64,000 bases of DNA from Lentisphaerota bacterium (GTDB taxonomy: Bacteria; Verrucomicrobiota; Lentisphaeria; Victivallales; Victivallaceae), in the NCBI GenBank assembly GCA_015061885.1, contig SUVS01000001.1:1-64000 (forward strand), in the 5' to 3' direction. Under the pieces are notes generated by a model that was not told the origin of the DNA, made no database searches, and was given only the letters and a program-made list of their open reading frames with translations. The position numbers and the translations under genes are program-made. This document shows positions 25,944-34,946 of the stretch, piece after piece. Position 1 is the first letter of the stretch; every line of letters starts with the position of its first letter.

Positions 25944-27839
25944 TTAAAGGCCCATGATCGCATCAAATTTGCAAGTTGCTTTGCATGCTCCGCACTTGAT
26001 ACATTTATCTGCATCTATGACATGCGGTTGTTTGACGGTTCCATTGATGGCATTGACCGGGCATTTGCGGGCACAGGCGGTACAGCCTTTGCATTTTTCC
26101 GCATCAATTTCCGGTCTGGCAAGAGCTTTGCATTCGCCGGTGGGACAGATCTTGCGGATAACATGATCTTCGTATTCTTCCCGGAAGTATTTGATCGTGG
26201 AAAGCACCGGGTTGGGGGCGGTTTTGCCCAGACCGCAAAGACTGCCGAGTTCCACTGCTTCAGCAGTCTGTTCCAGCAGTTTCAAAGTATCCATAGTGGC
26301 TCTGCCTTCGATAATATCGTCGAGCAGGGCAAGCATCTGCTTGGTGCCTTCGCGGCAGGGTACGCACTTGCCGCAGGATTCGTTCTGGATGAACTGCATG
26401 AAGAAGCGGGCGATCTTAACGATACAAGTCTGCTTGTTCATTACCACCAGACCGCCGGAACCTACCATGGCTCCAACTTCGGGCAGACTGTCAAAGTCAA
26501 TGGGCAGATCGAGCATTTCCGGCACCAGACAGCCGCCGGAAGGTCCGCCGATCTGAACTGCTTTGAAGTCTTCGTTGGTGATGTTGCCGTCGTTATCGGT
26601 AACACCGCCGCCGATGTTATAGACGATTTCACGCAAAGTTGTGCCGAACGGTACTTCGATCAAACCGGTGTTGGCCACATGGCCGGAAAGAGCAAATGTT
26701 TTTGTGCCGGGGGATTTTGCTGTACCGACAGAACGGTAGAAATCCGGTCCCTCACGGAAAATGATCGGCAATGAGGCAAGTGTTTCCACATTGTTGATGA
26801 TCGTAGGTTTGCCCCACAGACCCGACACGCTGGTGCGGGGCGATTTGGGACGCGGCATACCGCGGCGGCCTTCAATGGAGGCGATCAAAGCTGTACCTTC
26901 ACCGCAGACAAACGCCCCGGCACCTTCCATGATGTGTACGCGGAAGCTGAAGTCGGTACCAAAAATATTATCGCCCAGAATACCGGCTTTTTCGGCATCT
27001 GCCACAGCTGTACGCATACGCTGTACGGCAAGCGGATATTCTGCACGCACATATACATAACCTTCGTCGGCGCCGATACCTTTGGCACCGATCATCATGC
27101 CTTCGATGACCGAGTGCGGGTTGCCTTCCATGACCGAACGGTCCATGAATGCACCGGGGTCGCCTTCGTCGCCGTTGCAGATAATGTATTTTTTATCGTT
27201 TTTGCTGCTCAATGCCGCCTGCCATTTTTTACCAGTGGGGAAACCGGCTCCGCCGCGGCCGCGCAAGCCCGAATCAATGGCACACTGGCAGACTTCTTCC
27301 GGAGTCATTTCCTGCACTGCTTTGCGGGCACCTTCGTAACCGCCGCGGGCGATGTATTCAGCAATATTTTCCGGCTCGATCATGCAGTTTTTCATGACCA
27401 TGCGGTGCTGACGGTTCTGGAACGGTATTTCGGCATTGCCTTTGCAATGTTCGCCGTTGCGGGGATTGGTGTAAAGAAGTTCTTCGATGATTTCGCCGTT
27501 TTTGAGGGTTTTTTCCACAATAGCGGGTACATCGGCAACTTTTACTTTGGTGTAAAGAATATGTTCGGGTTCAATGTGCATCAAAGGACCCTGCTGGCAG
27601 AATCCCTGACAGCCGGATTTGGAAACATATACAGCTTTATCGTAGTTATGACCTTCTTCGCTTTTGATTTCCACAACTACATCCATATTGGCGGATTTGA
27701 GCTGTTCGACCAGAGCATCACGCACTTTCAACGCACCGTTTGCCACACAGCCGGTACCGCCGCAAAGCACGATACGGCGGGCGAGTTTGCCGGTCGTCTG
27801 CTGATAATTATCGGCAATTTTCTTCAGATCAATATTCAT
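25944..27839 (-). CDS. hydB: NuoF-like flavin subunit of the NADH-dependent hydrogenase
   Basis: The 631-residue subunit transfers electrons between NAD(H) and the iron-sulfur chain. It has an N-terminal thioredoxin-like 2Fe-2S domain (LCGGTGCVANGA near residue 25 and CQGFCQQGP), a NuoF core with FMN/NADH loops (GLRGRGGAGFPTGKKW and CNGDEGDPGAF), the 4Fe-4S site ESCGKCVPCREG, and a C-terminal pair of [4Fe-4S] motifs (CKGCTACARKCP and CIKCGACKATC). This is the HydB layout of bifurcating hydrogenases, longer than respiratory NuoF. It lies 27 nt after hydC and 19 nt before hydA. Confidence 0.95.
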   Translation of the reverse strand: MNIDLKKIADNYQQTTGKLARRIVLCGGTGCVANGALKVRDALVEQLKSANMDVVVEIKSEEGHNYDKAVYVSKSGCQGFCQQGPLMHIEPEHILYTKVKVADVPAIVEKTLKNGEIIEELLYTNPRNGEHCKGNAEIPFQNRQHRMVMKNCMIEPENIAEYIARGGYEGARKAVQEMTPEEVCQCAIDSGLRGRGGAGFPTGKKWQAALSSKNDKKYIICNGDEGDPGAFMDRSVMEGNPHSVIEGMMIGAKGIGADEGYVYVRAEYPLAVQRMRTAVADAEKAGILGDNIFGTDFSFRVHIMEGAGAFVCGEGTALIASIEGRRGMPRPKSPRTSVSGLWGKPTIINNVETLASLPIIFREGPDFYRSVGTAKSPGTKTFALSGHVANTGLIEVPFGTTLREIVYNIGGGVTDNDGNITNEDFKAVQIGGPSGGCLVPEMLDLPIDFDSLPEVGAMVGSGGLVVMNKQTCIVKIARFFMQFIQNESCGKCVPCREGTKQMLALLDDIIEGRATMDTLKLLEQTAEAVELGSLCGLGKTAPNPVLSTIKYFREEYEDHVIRKICPTGECKALARPEIDAEKCKGCTACARKCPVNAINGTVKQPHVIDADKCIKCGACKATCKFDAIMGL

Positions 27840-27866
27840 AGTAAAGATAAATCCTTGTAATTCTGC

Positions 27867-28385
27867 TTATTTCTGCTCTTCAGCGGCATCGTTTTTTGCC
27901 ATTTCTTCGACCAGTGCCACTGCCTGTTCCGGCTGAACCTGACCGTGTACTTCGCCATCTACTACCATTACCGGTGCCAGACCGCAGGCTCCCAGACAGC
28001 TTACAGTTTCCACGGTAAAAGCAAAATCATCGGTGGTGGTTTTGCCGTCAGCAAGTTTCAGATGACTGCGTAATGCGTTGAGAATACCATGGGATTTCTT
28101 CACATGGCAGGCGGTACCGTCGCAAAGACGGATGATGTGTCTGCCTTTGGGTTCCAGCGAAAAGTGGGCGTAAAAAGTTGCTACTCCGTAAACTTTTGCC
28201 GGAGGCACGCCGATGCTGGTTGCCACATAGCTGATCACTTCTTTGGAAAGACATTTGTAAACGTCCTGGGTTTCCTGCAGAATGGGGATCAGCTTTGCCG
28301 CACTGTAATTGTGCTTTTGGAGAATTCGGTTGACTTCAGCGAGATGGTCGATCATCGCCTGGGTCTTTTCCATGGATTCTTGCAT
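27867..28385 (-). CDS. hydC: NuoE-like 2Fe-2S subunit of the NADH-dependent hydrogenase
   Basis: The 172-residue thioredoxin-fold protein holds one 2Fe-2S cluster through CDGTACHVK (about residues 95-103) and CLGACGLAPV (about 135-144). This is the NuoE/HydC pattern. It bridges the flavin subunit HydB to the complex. The helical N-terminus (about 1-45) is typical. It follows rex by 51 nt and precedes hydB by 27 nt. Confidence 0.93.
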   Translation of the reverse strand: MQESMEKTQAMIDHLAEVNRILQKHNYSAAKLIPILQETQDVYKCLSKEVISYVATSIGVPPAKVYGVATFYAHFSLEPKGRHIIRLCDGTACHVKKSHGILNALRSHLKLADGKTTTDDFAFTVETVSCLGACGLAPVMVVDGEVHGQVQPEQAVALVEEMAKNDAAEEQK

Positions 28386-28436
28386 GTTGGTTCCTTTGTT
28401 TTTTTTTGTTTGGTGTATTTGATTTTTTTGAATTTT

Positions 28437-29081
28437 TTAATCGTTCCACAGTTTGCCGGAGAGTTTTACTGAAAGCTCTGCCAGATCTCCTGCCATGTTT
28501 ACCCGCTGCTGGACTATATCCGGCGGCAGATTCAGTGTTGTATTGGTGAAATTCCAAATCGCTTTCAATCCGGCGTTGGCAATATTTTCTGCGGCTTTCT
28601 GGGCGTATTCGCACGGTACGCTCAATATGGCTATTTCTATTTGCATGTTCCGGGCAAAATCGTGCAGATAATCCACATGATAGACCGGTTTGCCATGTAC
28701 TGATGAACCTACTTTTTCCGGATCATTATCAAATGCGGCAATTATGTTGAAACGGTATTCGGCAAATCCGCGATACCCCAGCAATGCTGTTCCGAGATTG
28801 CCAACTCCGATCAAAACCACGGGGGTTTCGTTATTCCAGCCCAGAAAATTTTCAATTCCGTCGATCAAACTCTGCACGCTGTACCCTACGCCGGGTGAAC
28901 CGGTGCTGGAGGCAAGTTCAAGGTCTTTGCGGACAATTATTGGTTCAAGACCAAGTTTTTGTGCCAAATAAGTGGTGGATACCATCTGCTGTTGTTGATC
29001 ACGCAGCAATTTCAATTCGTGCAAATACGACGGAAGCCGCTTTACTGACGGCAATTTCGGTACTTTCCTGTTGTCGTTCAT
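28437..29081 (-). CDS. rex: Redox-sensing transcriptional repressor Rex
   Basis: The 214-residue protein has a winged-helix DNA-binding domain (about 8-80: LPSYLHELKLLRDQQQQMVS through LELASSTGSPGVGYSV) and a Rossmann domain with the NADH loop LIGVGNLGTALL (about 91-102). Rex leaves DNA when the NADH/NAD+ ratio rises and so induces fermentative genes. Being first in the operon with hydC, hydB and hydA, it would both sense NADH and control the complex that reoxidises it. An AGGAGG site precedes the ATG. I did not find a clear TTGTGAA-type operator at the promoter. Confidence 0.95.
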   Translation of the reverse strand: MNDNRKVPKLPSVKRLPSYLHELKLLRDQQQQMVSTTYLAQKLGLEPIIVRKDLELASSTGSPGVGYSVQSLIDGIENFLGWNNETPVVLIGVGNLGTALLGYRGFAEYRFNIIAAFDNDPEKVGSSVHGKPVYHVDYLHDFARNMQIEIAILSVPCEYAQKAAENIANAGLKAIWNFTNTTLNLPPDIVQQRVNMAGDLAELSVKLSGKLWND

Positions 29082-29127
29082 GCTTCCTCCTGTAATAAAA
29101 ATAATATCTCTGACCCCACATTCTGAT

Positions 29128-29155
29128 AATATAGCATGTATAATGGATAATTCAA
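29128..29155 (-). promoter_or_regulatory. Predicted rex-hydCBA promoter
   Basis: On the minus strand TTGAAT (29155-29150) and TATATT (29133-29128) are 16 bp apart, with a leader of about 40 nt to the rex start. Hexamers and spacing match the nifJ promoter almost exactly. Confidence 0.55.
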
Positions 29156-29211
29156 TATTTTTTTATCTAGTTATAAGTTTTTTTTACAAATGTACAATAT
29201 CCCGTAAAAAA

Positions 29212-29238
29212 GCCCCGCTGTTTTATAAACGGCGGGGC
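29212..29238 (-). terminator. Rho-independent terminator of the GH16 gene
   Basis: A 12-bp GC-rich stem (29212-29223 with 29227-29238, one G-U pair) has a 3-base loop. On the minus strand six T residues follow. It separates the GH16 gene from the rex promoter. Confidence 0.9.
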
Positions 29239-29254
29239 CGGGAAGTTATGCGGA

Positions 29255-32200
29255 TTATTTTAATGAAAAATCTATTGTTTTGATGACAATTTCGTTGCCG
29301 CCCAGCGGCATGACCGTCAGTTTAACGAGTCCTGCGGGCAGGGGTATGTTTTCCAGAACAGCAGAAGTTTCGCCTTTTTTACACTGGAATGTTCCGGCAA
29401 TTTTATTATTGACGAAAACAACTGCCTGCATATCCGGGTAGAAATTCTTTCCCCGGGTTATATCGCGGACTTTATCGCGGTTCAGAACTGCCTTGTAGTT
29501 GCCGGCTTTCTGTACATTTACCGTGTAACGCAACCAGCTGCCGTCCTGAACAACATGGATGCGTTCACGACGGAACCCTTTAGAAGTCAATGCGTTGAAA
29601 CAAGCGACATTAAAACCGCCTTCGTCATATTCTCCGGCTTTGATCGAGCCGGGAATAACTGCCGCTTTGTCTTTGAACGGAGTGCTTTCTTTGTCGATGG
29701 CCAGAATGTGGATCGGTTCGGTAATGGCTATCTTGCCGGAGGCATCCTGGGTTGCCAGCTGGTAAGAGTGGGCATAACCATCCAGCCGCGGTGCCGCGGT
29801 GCTTTTTCCGGCTCTGCCCCAGGCACACATATCGTAACGCTCCTGGGTAAGCGGCAAATCAAATTTATACGGTGCAGAACCTTTGTAATCCACCAGATAA
29901 CCATTGTCAAAGAGATAAACTCCGGTGATGGGCGATTTGGTTTTGGCATTGGGTTTTGCATCGGCAGCAAAGTTCAGCACTGTGCCGGTTTTCACAATAT
30001 CGTTTTCCGGACGGCTGCCCCAAGCCAACTGCGGCAGATCTTCCTGCGGATAAGCGTAAACGCGTACATAATCGACTAAATACTCTTCCACAAACGGCTC
30101 TTTGGCTTTGCCGCCGGAATTTCCGCACTGACCGCTGACGATGACGCGGTTGGGCGAGGTCGGGAATGCGTGGTGCATGGCATCGTATGTCAAACTCTGC
30201 CACGGACTGTGCGAGGCACTGGATTTGACCAGTTTGCCGTTAAGGTAAACGGAAACTTCAAACGGGGTCCACTTGCAGCCGATAACATAAAAATCATCCA
30301 GCGAACCGGGCAAAGTGAATGTGTAGCCGTAGCTCTTGAGCTTTTTGCCCATAAAGGTGTGATAGTTATTGGCTATCATGCGGTCGGCACGGCGGGTGGC
30401 GTAATCTTCGAACACATCCAGTTCACTGCCGCCGGCTGTCGTCATTGAACCGCCGTTTGCCAACAGCCAGAATGCCGCCCACCAGCCTGGGTGCCGGGTG
30501 AATCGGACTCTGGCTTCAAAGTAACCGAACTGGAACATCTGACGGCTGCGGATACCCACGGTGCTGGGTTTTTTATCGCCGGGTTTCATTTCGCAGCGCA
30601 GCCGCAGCAAGCCGTCTTTCAGCACCAGATATTCCGGTTTGGCGCTTTTGGTCCAGCTGGGGATGAACCATTTGTTAACCAAATCGACTTTTTCGCCGTC
30701 AAATTCATCGTTCCAAACCATTTTCCAACCGGCTTTCACCGGGTCGAATTCGGGAGCAAGTTCCAGTTTGAAAGGTATATTGGCACTTTTGGTTTCCGGC
30801 GAAGCAAAGCCGAAGAAGTAATTATCCACAGTAAGTTTGGAGCCGCTGCCGATGCTGTTGATCGCAAATTTCAGCGGTGATTTTTCTTTTATTGCAATCT
30901 TGACAGTCATGGAACGGACTTTGCTGTCGCCCAGGCTGGTGAGTGTGCAATTTACACTGTCGCTTTTAGCCGCAACGAGCAAATCACCGGGCAGGGCGGT
31001 TACGGGCAGATCAATTTTTTTGAGCTGTTTATTGTTGTACGACAAACTCAAGATCCAGTTTTTACCAGCCGGAGTCAATGTTGCAACGGTTTTGCCGAGG
31101 CTGAATTCAGCTTTTTTGCCGTTGAAAGACTGAATACGCACGCCGCCGGCCAGATATACATCACTGCCCGCCGGAGGCAGATCGCCGCTGTTTTTGCTTA
31201 AAACGGTCTTGCCTTCGCCATAAACAGCCTGATTGGATCTGGTCAGCCAGCCGGGAGAAACAATATCATTGATGATTTGAGGTTTGCCGGGGCGGTCGGC
31301 GGGGCTTTCGTAATCATCTTTTTCCATAGTTCTGGTGATTGCCATGGAGCTGGCAAGTCCACGCAAATCATTGGCACCGCCGATACAGAGATGGGCTTTT
31401 TTGCCGGTTCCGCTCTGAAATTTGACCGCAATGATGTTTTTGCCTTTTTTCAGCGGTACAGTTACCAGATAGTTGTTGAAGTGCGGCGGATTGCCCACGG
31501 CATTACCTTTTTCCAGTGTATCCAATACTTTTTTGCCGTTGATGTAAAGTGCGAAGAAATAATCGGCACCCACTCCGAAGGTGTGATCTTCGGCGGTAAC
31601 TGCGTGCATTTCAGCAAATGCCCATCCGGTGTTGCGAGCCTGACGCTTGGGGAAAAATCCGGAAAAATCCAGCGTGTTTCTGGAGCCGGAAATCAGTGAA
31701 CGGACACCGGAAATATTGTTGATTGTTGCGGGGATCGCATTGGTTTTTACCTGCAAGTCGCCCGGAACCGGGGCAAAGAGCATCCACTCACGCGGGAAAG
31801 CGGCTGAACCGGCAATATCGGTAGTCTCCAGATCGGCAACGATATTGCGTACATAAAGATCAGTGCCTTTTTTGCCGCTTAATGTGATGATGATATTTTT
31901 AGTTTCAGCTTTACTGGTGTTGCTGACTTTGATTTTTGCACTTACAGTTTTCCATTCGTCGCTCAAAGTAAAATATCCACCTTTTGATGTTTGACCGATA
32001 TGGTTGCGTTTGCCATCTCTGAATTGCAAACCGAAATGACCGCTGCCTTTGCCTTTGACCTGGGCGGTGATGATAACGGTATCGCCGGCGGAGGCTTCGA
32101 TATTTTTAGTGCTTGCCCAGCCGAAACCTTTGGCGGATTTTACATTGAATATATGCAGGATATTGCCGTCAGTGTCTTTGATTATTTCGCTGGAGGAAAA

Positions 32201-32350
32201 AGGCTTGTAGCCTGACCAGACATTCATCCGCCAGGAGGCCGGACTGCCGTTTTTATTGAATTTGGTAAAGCTGCCGTCTATATCCAACGCAGCACCGGAG
32301 CAGAAAAATACTGCCAATAACGCAGAAAGCATAAAAAAAATTTTTTTCAT
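29255..32350 (-). CDS. Secreted multidomain GH16 family glycoside hydrolase
   Basis: The 1031-residue protein starts with a signal peptide (MKKIFFMLSALLAVFFCSGA). Beta-sandwich modules likely to bind carbohydrate occupy about 20-170 and 180-330. The GH16 jelly roll (about 545-775) has FGYFEARVRF and the catalytic ExDxxE in GSELDVFED near residues 641-646. GH16 enzymes cut beta-1,3/1,4-glucans or marine galactans such as laminarin, agar and carrageenan. A C-terminal CBM6/35-like sandwich (about 890-1030) follows. The gene has its own promoter and terminator and is divergent from the ABC transporter gene. Confidence 0.88.
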   Translation of the reverse strand: MKKIFFMLSALLAVFFCSGAALDIDGSFTKFNKNGSPASWRMNVWSGYKPFSSSEIIKDTDGNILHIFNVKSAKGFGWASTKNIEASAGDTVIITAQVKGKGSGHFGLQFRDGKRNHIGQTSKGGYFTLSDEWKTVSAKIKVSNTSKAETKNIIITLSGKKGTDLYVRNIVADLETTDIAGSAAFPREWMLFAPVPGDLQVKTNAIPATINNISGVRSLISGSRNTLDFSGFFPKRQARNTGWAFAEMHAVTAEDHTFGVGADYFFALYINGKKVLDTLEKGNAVGNPPHFNNYLVTVPLKKGKNIIAVKFQSGTGKKAHLCIGGANDLRGLASSMAITRTMEKDDYESPADRPGKPQIINDIVSPGWLTRSNQAVYGEGKTVLSKNSGDLPPAGSDVYLAGGVRIQSFNGKKAEFSLGKTVATLTPAGKNWILSLSYNNKQLKKIDLPVTALPGDLLVAAKSDSVNCTLTSLGDSKVRSMTVKIAIKEKSPLKFAINSIGSGSKLTVDNYFFGFASPETKSANIPFKLELAPEFDPVKAGWKMVWNDEFDGEKVDLVNKWFIPSWTKSAKPEYLVLKDGLLRLRCEMKPGDKKPSTVGIRSRQMFQFGYFEARVRFTRHPGWWAAFWLLANGGSMTTAGGSELDVFEDYATRRADRMIANNYHTFMGKKLKSYGYTFTLPGSLDDFYVIGCKWTPFEVSVYLNGKLVKSSASHSPWQSLTYDAMHHAFPTSPNRVIVSGQCGNSGGKAKEPFVEEYLVDYVRVYAYPQEDLPQLAWGSRPENDIVKTGTVLNFAADAKPNAKTKSPITGVYLFDNGYLVDYKGSAPYKFDLPLTQERYDMCAWGRAGKSTAAPRLDGYAHSYQLATQDASGKIAITEPIHILAIDKESTPFKDKAAVIPGSIKAGEYDEGGFNVACFNALTSKGFRRERIHVVQDGSWLRYTVNVQKAGNYKAVLNRDKVRDITRGKNFYPDMQAVVFVNNKIAGTFQCKKGETSAVLENIPLPAGLVKLTVMPLGGNEIVIKTIDFSLK

Positions 32351-32392
32351 AGATAAAAATTCTTGTTGATTTGTTATGGGAACATTTTTCTC

Positions 32393-32421
32393 AATTTAAC
32401 ACACCTTTTTCCTTTTTGCAA
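32393..32421 (-). promoter_or_regulatory. Predicted GH16 promoter
   Basis: On the minus strand TTGCAA (32421-32416) and TAAATT (32398-32393) are 17 bp apart, about 40 nt ahead of the ATG. It is back to back with the plus-strand promoter at 32438, also with a TTGCAA -35 element. Confidence 0.5.
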
Positions 32422-32437
32422 ATATTGAGTAAAAAAA

Positions 32438-32466
32438 TTGCAAAATATTGCTTTATGGTCTATAAT
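32438..32466 (+). promoter_or_regulatory. Predicted promoter of the ABC transporter transcript
   Basis: TTGCAA (32438-32443), a 17-bp spacer and a perfect TATAAT (32461-32466). Transcription would start around 32473, so the RNA begins at the edge of the inverted-repeat element and has a leader of about 245 nt. Confidence 0.55.
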
Positions 32467-32475
32467 ATATTTATT

Positions 32476-32639
32476 GAGGTGATTTCAAAACTCATCAAAA
32501 GTCGCCCAAGGCATAACCTTCGCCCGGCAAAAGGGGCGTTTCCGGCAGTTACCGCTACGGGTAGCTGCCGCAAACTACCTTTCACCGGACTGTGGTTCTG
32601 CTCTTTGCCTTTGTTTTGAATGACTTTTGAAATCACCTC
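32476..32639. repeat. Inverted-repeat (MITE-like) element, long copy
   Basis: The 164-bp element starts with GAGGTGATTTCAAAA and ends with its perfect complement TTTTGAAATCACCTC. TATT flanks both ends, suggesting a 4-bp target duplication. The outer 49 bases and last 30 bases match the short copy at 52280-52358 closely. An extra 85 bp in the middle (about 32525-32609) contains its own hairpin (GGCAGTTACC with GGTAGCTGCC). It has no coding capacity. It may be a non-autonomous transposable element or a structured leader RNA, since a promoter ends 10 bp before it. Confidence 0.75.
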
Positions 32640-32719
32640 TATTGAAAGTCATCGTCAAATAACTTTTGAAGATGCCTGAATGATAACGCGAAAACTTTTT
32701 TGCAGGGTGTTGCAGGATT

Positions 32720-34414
32720 ATGTTCAAATCAGTAAACATGTTGCGGGTGTTGCTTAAACGCTCCGATAAAATAAAACTCGTGGTCATAGCCGTGCTGACC
32801 AGTATTTCCGCTTTATGGGAAGTTGCCGGTATCGGTCTGGTGATCCCGGTGGTGGCGGCGGTAGTTAATCCGGCTTTGCTGGAACAGAATATTTATCTCA
32901 AGACTTTTTATGAATATTCTCCATTCAAAGAACCCCGCAGTTTCATGTTGTTCACTGCATTGCTTGTGGTGATAAATTTTGCGGCAAAAAACCTCTTTGC
33001 CCTGCTGGTGATCCGCTTGCAGCGGGATTTGATATATCATAAGCAGTTTGAGCTTTCCGAACGGTTGTTCTGTAAATTTATGCGTGGCGATTACGCTTTT
33101 ATGACCATCCACTCTCCGGCTGAACTCGGAGCCCGTATCGGAAGGGTGAGTCTGATTTGTGAAGGTACGCTTATGCCGATACTGACGATTTTGAGTGATT
33201 TTATGGCGATTGCGGCACTGGTGGCGGTTCTGTTCTTTTTTATGCCGCTTGTGCTGACTGCCGCATTGATTGCATTGCTGGTTCTGGCGTTGGCATTTTA
33301 TCTGCCGTTCCGCCGTTTGAATACAGCTTTGAGCAATGATTATCTGATGTGCGATAATGCGGTAAATGCCGACCGGATCGCAGCCTTTACCGGTATAAAG
33401 ACTATAAAAAGTTCCAATTGCGAAGATTTTTTTATCCGGCGGTTTTCCGGCAATTACCGGCAGTATGCCACAGTTGCCGGCAGAATATTTCTGCTGGGGC
33501 AGATACCCCGGCTGGGATTGGAGTTTCTGGCTATCATGCTTGCCATGGGGATATTTGGCAGCATGGTCATCGGAAATGTTGCCGGTACTTCAATTATGCT
33601 GTATCTGGCATTGCTTATGGCCGCAATGGCAAGGATATTGCCGGCTTTGAGCCGGATGCACTACAATCTTACCCGTCTGCGGCAGGTGGATAAACTTTTT
33701 GAAAATCTTTACGAAGACCTTTGTGTAAATAATTCTGAAGTCAGAACAGTTCCCACAGCTTCCGCTTCGCTTGAACGGATGCTTGAAGTTAAGCATATTG
33801 ATTTTGCTTATCCGGACGGCAAGGTGATTTTTAAGGATTTCAGTTGTGCGATTCCTGCACATTCTTCAGTTGCAATAGTAGGTGCAACCGGCAGTGGCAA
33901 GACCACGTTGGCGGATTTGATCGTCGGACTTTACAAATCACAGCGTGGCAGTATAACTTTTGACGGGATCGACTGGGCGGAATATCCGGAAAAGATCCGC
34001 AGTATTACAGCTTATGTTCCGCAGTATGTATTTCTGATCAACGGTTCCATAAAAGAAAATATCGCACTGGGCATGGCTCCGGATACGGTTGATGAGTCTG
34101 AATTGGAACGGGTGGTGAAACTCGCCAACTTGAGCAGTTGGGTAGAGGCACTGCCGGAAAAATACGATACGCAATTAGGCGAAAACGGTGTAAAAATCTC
34201 CGGCGGTCAGCGTCAGCGGCTGGGTATTGCCAGAGCTTTATACCGCAAGCCGGAATTGCTGATACTTGATGAAGCAACCAGTGCATTGGATAACGCCAGC
34301 GAAAACGCGGTTGTCGAAGCGTTGGAAACGCTCCACGGTTCGATGACCATGCTGGTGATCGCCCACCGGCAGAGTACGATCGAGCATTGCGATCAGGTTA
34401 TCCGTATAGGTTAG
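32720..34414 (+). CDS. ABC transporter, fused permease and ATPase (type I exporter)
   Basis: The 564-residue half transporter has about six membrane helices in residues 15-310 and an ATPase at about 350-564 with Walker A GATGSGKTT, signature ISGGQRQRLG, Walker B LLILDEATSALD and H-loop IAHRQST. It should work as a homodimer exporting a lipid, oligosaccharide-lipid or peptide; the MsbA/PglK-like glycan and lipid flippases are the nearest type by appearance. AGGA lies close to the ATG. The transcript probably begins at 32473 and includes the 164-bp inverted-repeat element in its leader. Confidence 0.9.
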   Translation: MFKSVNMLRVLLKRSDKIKLVVIAVLTSISALWEVAGIGLVIPVVAAVVNPALLEQNIYLKTFYEYSPFKEPRSFMLFTALLVVINFAAKNLFALLVIRLQRDLIYHKQFELSERLFCKFMRGDYAFMTIHSPAELGARIGRVSLICEGTLMPILTILSDFMAIAALVAVLFFFMPLVLTAALIALLVLALAFYLPFRRLNTALSNDYLMCDNAVNADRIAAFTGIKTIKSSNCEDFFIRRFSGNYRQYATVAGRIFLLGQIPRLGLEFLAIMLAMGIFGSMVIGNVAGTSIMLYLALLMAAMARILPALSRMHYNLTRLRQVDKLFENLYEDLCVNNSEVRTVPTASASLERMLEVKHIDFAYPDGKVIFKDFSCAIPAHSSVAIVGATGSGKTTLADLIVGLYKSQRGSITFDGIDWAEYPEKIRSITAYVPQYVFLINGSIKENIALGMAPDTVDESELERVVKLANLSSWVEALPEKYDTQLGENGVKISGGQRQRLGIARALYRKPELLILDEATSALDNASENAVVEALETLHGSMTMLVIAHRQSTIEHCDQVIRIG

Positions 34415-34502
34415 CGGAATTTACAGAAATAAAAATATTGCAAAGCAGCACATCTTGTTGTATATTATTAATTAAGGTAATTTGTTTGAAGGTGGATCAT
34501 AT

Positions 34503-34919
34503 ATGAAAAGTTTTCGCAGAGAATTGGTTATGCACATAAACCAACGCCGTGGTTTTGTAAATATTACCCCTGAAGTGGAAAAAGCTCTTGCCGAATCCGG
34601 CATCCGCGAAGGTCTGGTGCTGGTCAATGCCATGCACATAACCGCTTCGGTATTTATCAACGATGATGAATGTGGTCTGCACCGGGATTTTGAGCGTTTT
34701 CTTGAACGCCTTGCCCCCGAAAAACCTCATAATCAATACGATCACAACGGTTACGAAGATAATGCCGATGCTCACATGAAACGGCAGATCATGGGGCGTG
34801 AAACCGTAGTGGCTGTTACCAATGGCAAACTGGATTTCGGGCCGTGGGAACAGATTTTTTACGGCGAATTTGACGGTATGCGCGATAAGCGTCTGCTGAT
34901 AAAGATCATTGGTGAGTGA
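34503..34919 (+). CDS. YjbQ/UPF0047 family protein
   Basis: The 138-residue protein is a small beta-rich member of the YjbQ family, some of which show weak thiamine-phosphate synthase activity in vitro. Conserved elements are [15 protein letters not shown] (about 38-52), the His of [19 protein letters not shown], and [16 protein letters not shown] near the end. ATG 34503 follows AAGGTGG at 7 nt. It lies between the ABC transporter and the ClC channel, 27 nt ahead of the latter, and is likely co-transcribed with it. Physiological role is unsettled. Confidence 0.88.
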   Translation: MKSFRRELVMHINQRRGFVNITPEVEKALAESGIREGLVLVNAMHITASVFINDDECGLHRDFERFLERLAPEKPHNQYDHNGYEDNADAHMKRQIMGRETVVAVTNGKLDFGPWEQIFYGEFDGMRDKRLLIKIIGE

Positions 34920-34946
34920 TTAGGTGAATAGGAGCAAATACTGTTT

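Noticed and set aside
32476-32639. Integron attC site
   Set aside because: The ends do not show the RYYYAAC/GTTRRRY core sites and no integrase gene or cassette array is present.
34441-34502. Fluoride or thiamine riboswitch ahead of YjbQ/ClC genes
   Set aside because: No conserved riboswitch core was recognised in the 88-nt gap after the ABC gene, and the ClC gene starts only 27 nt after YjbQ.
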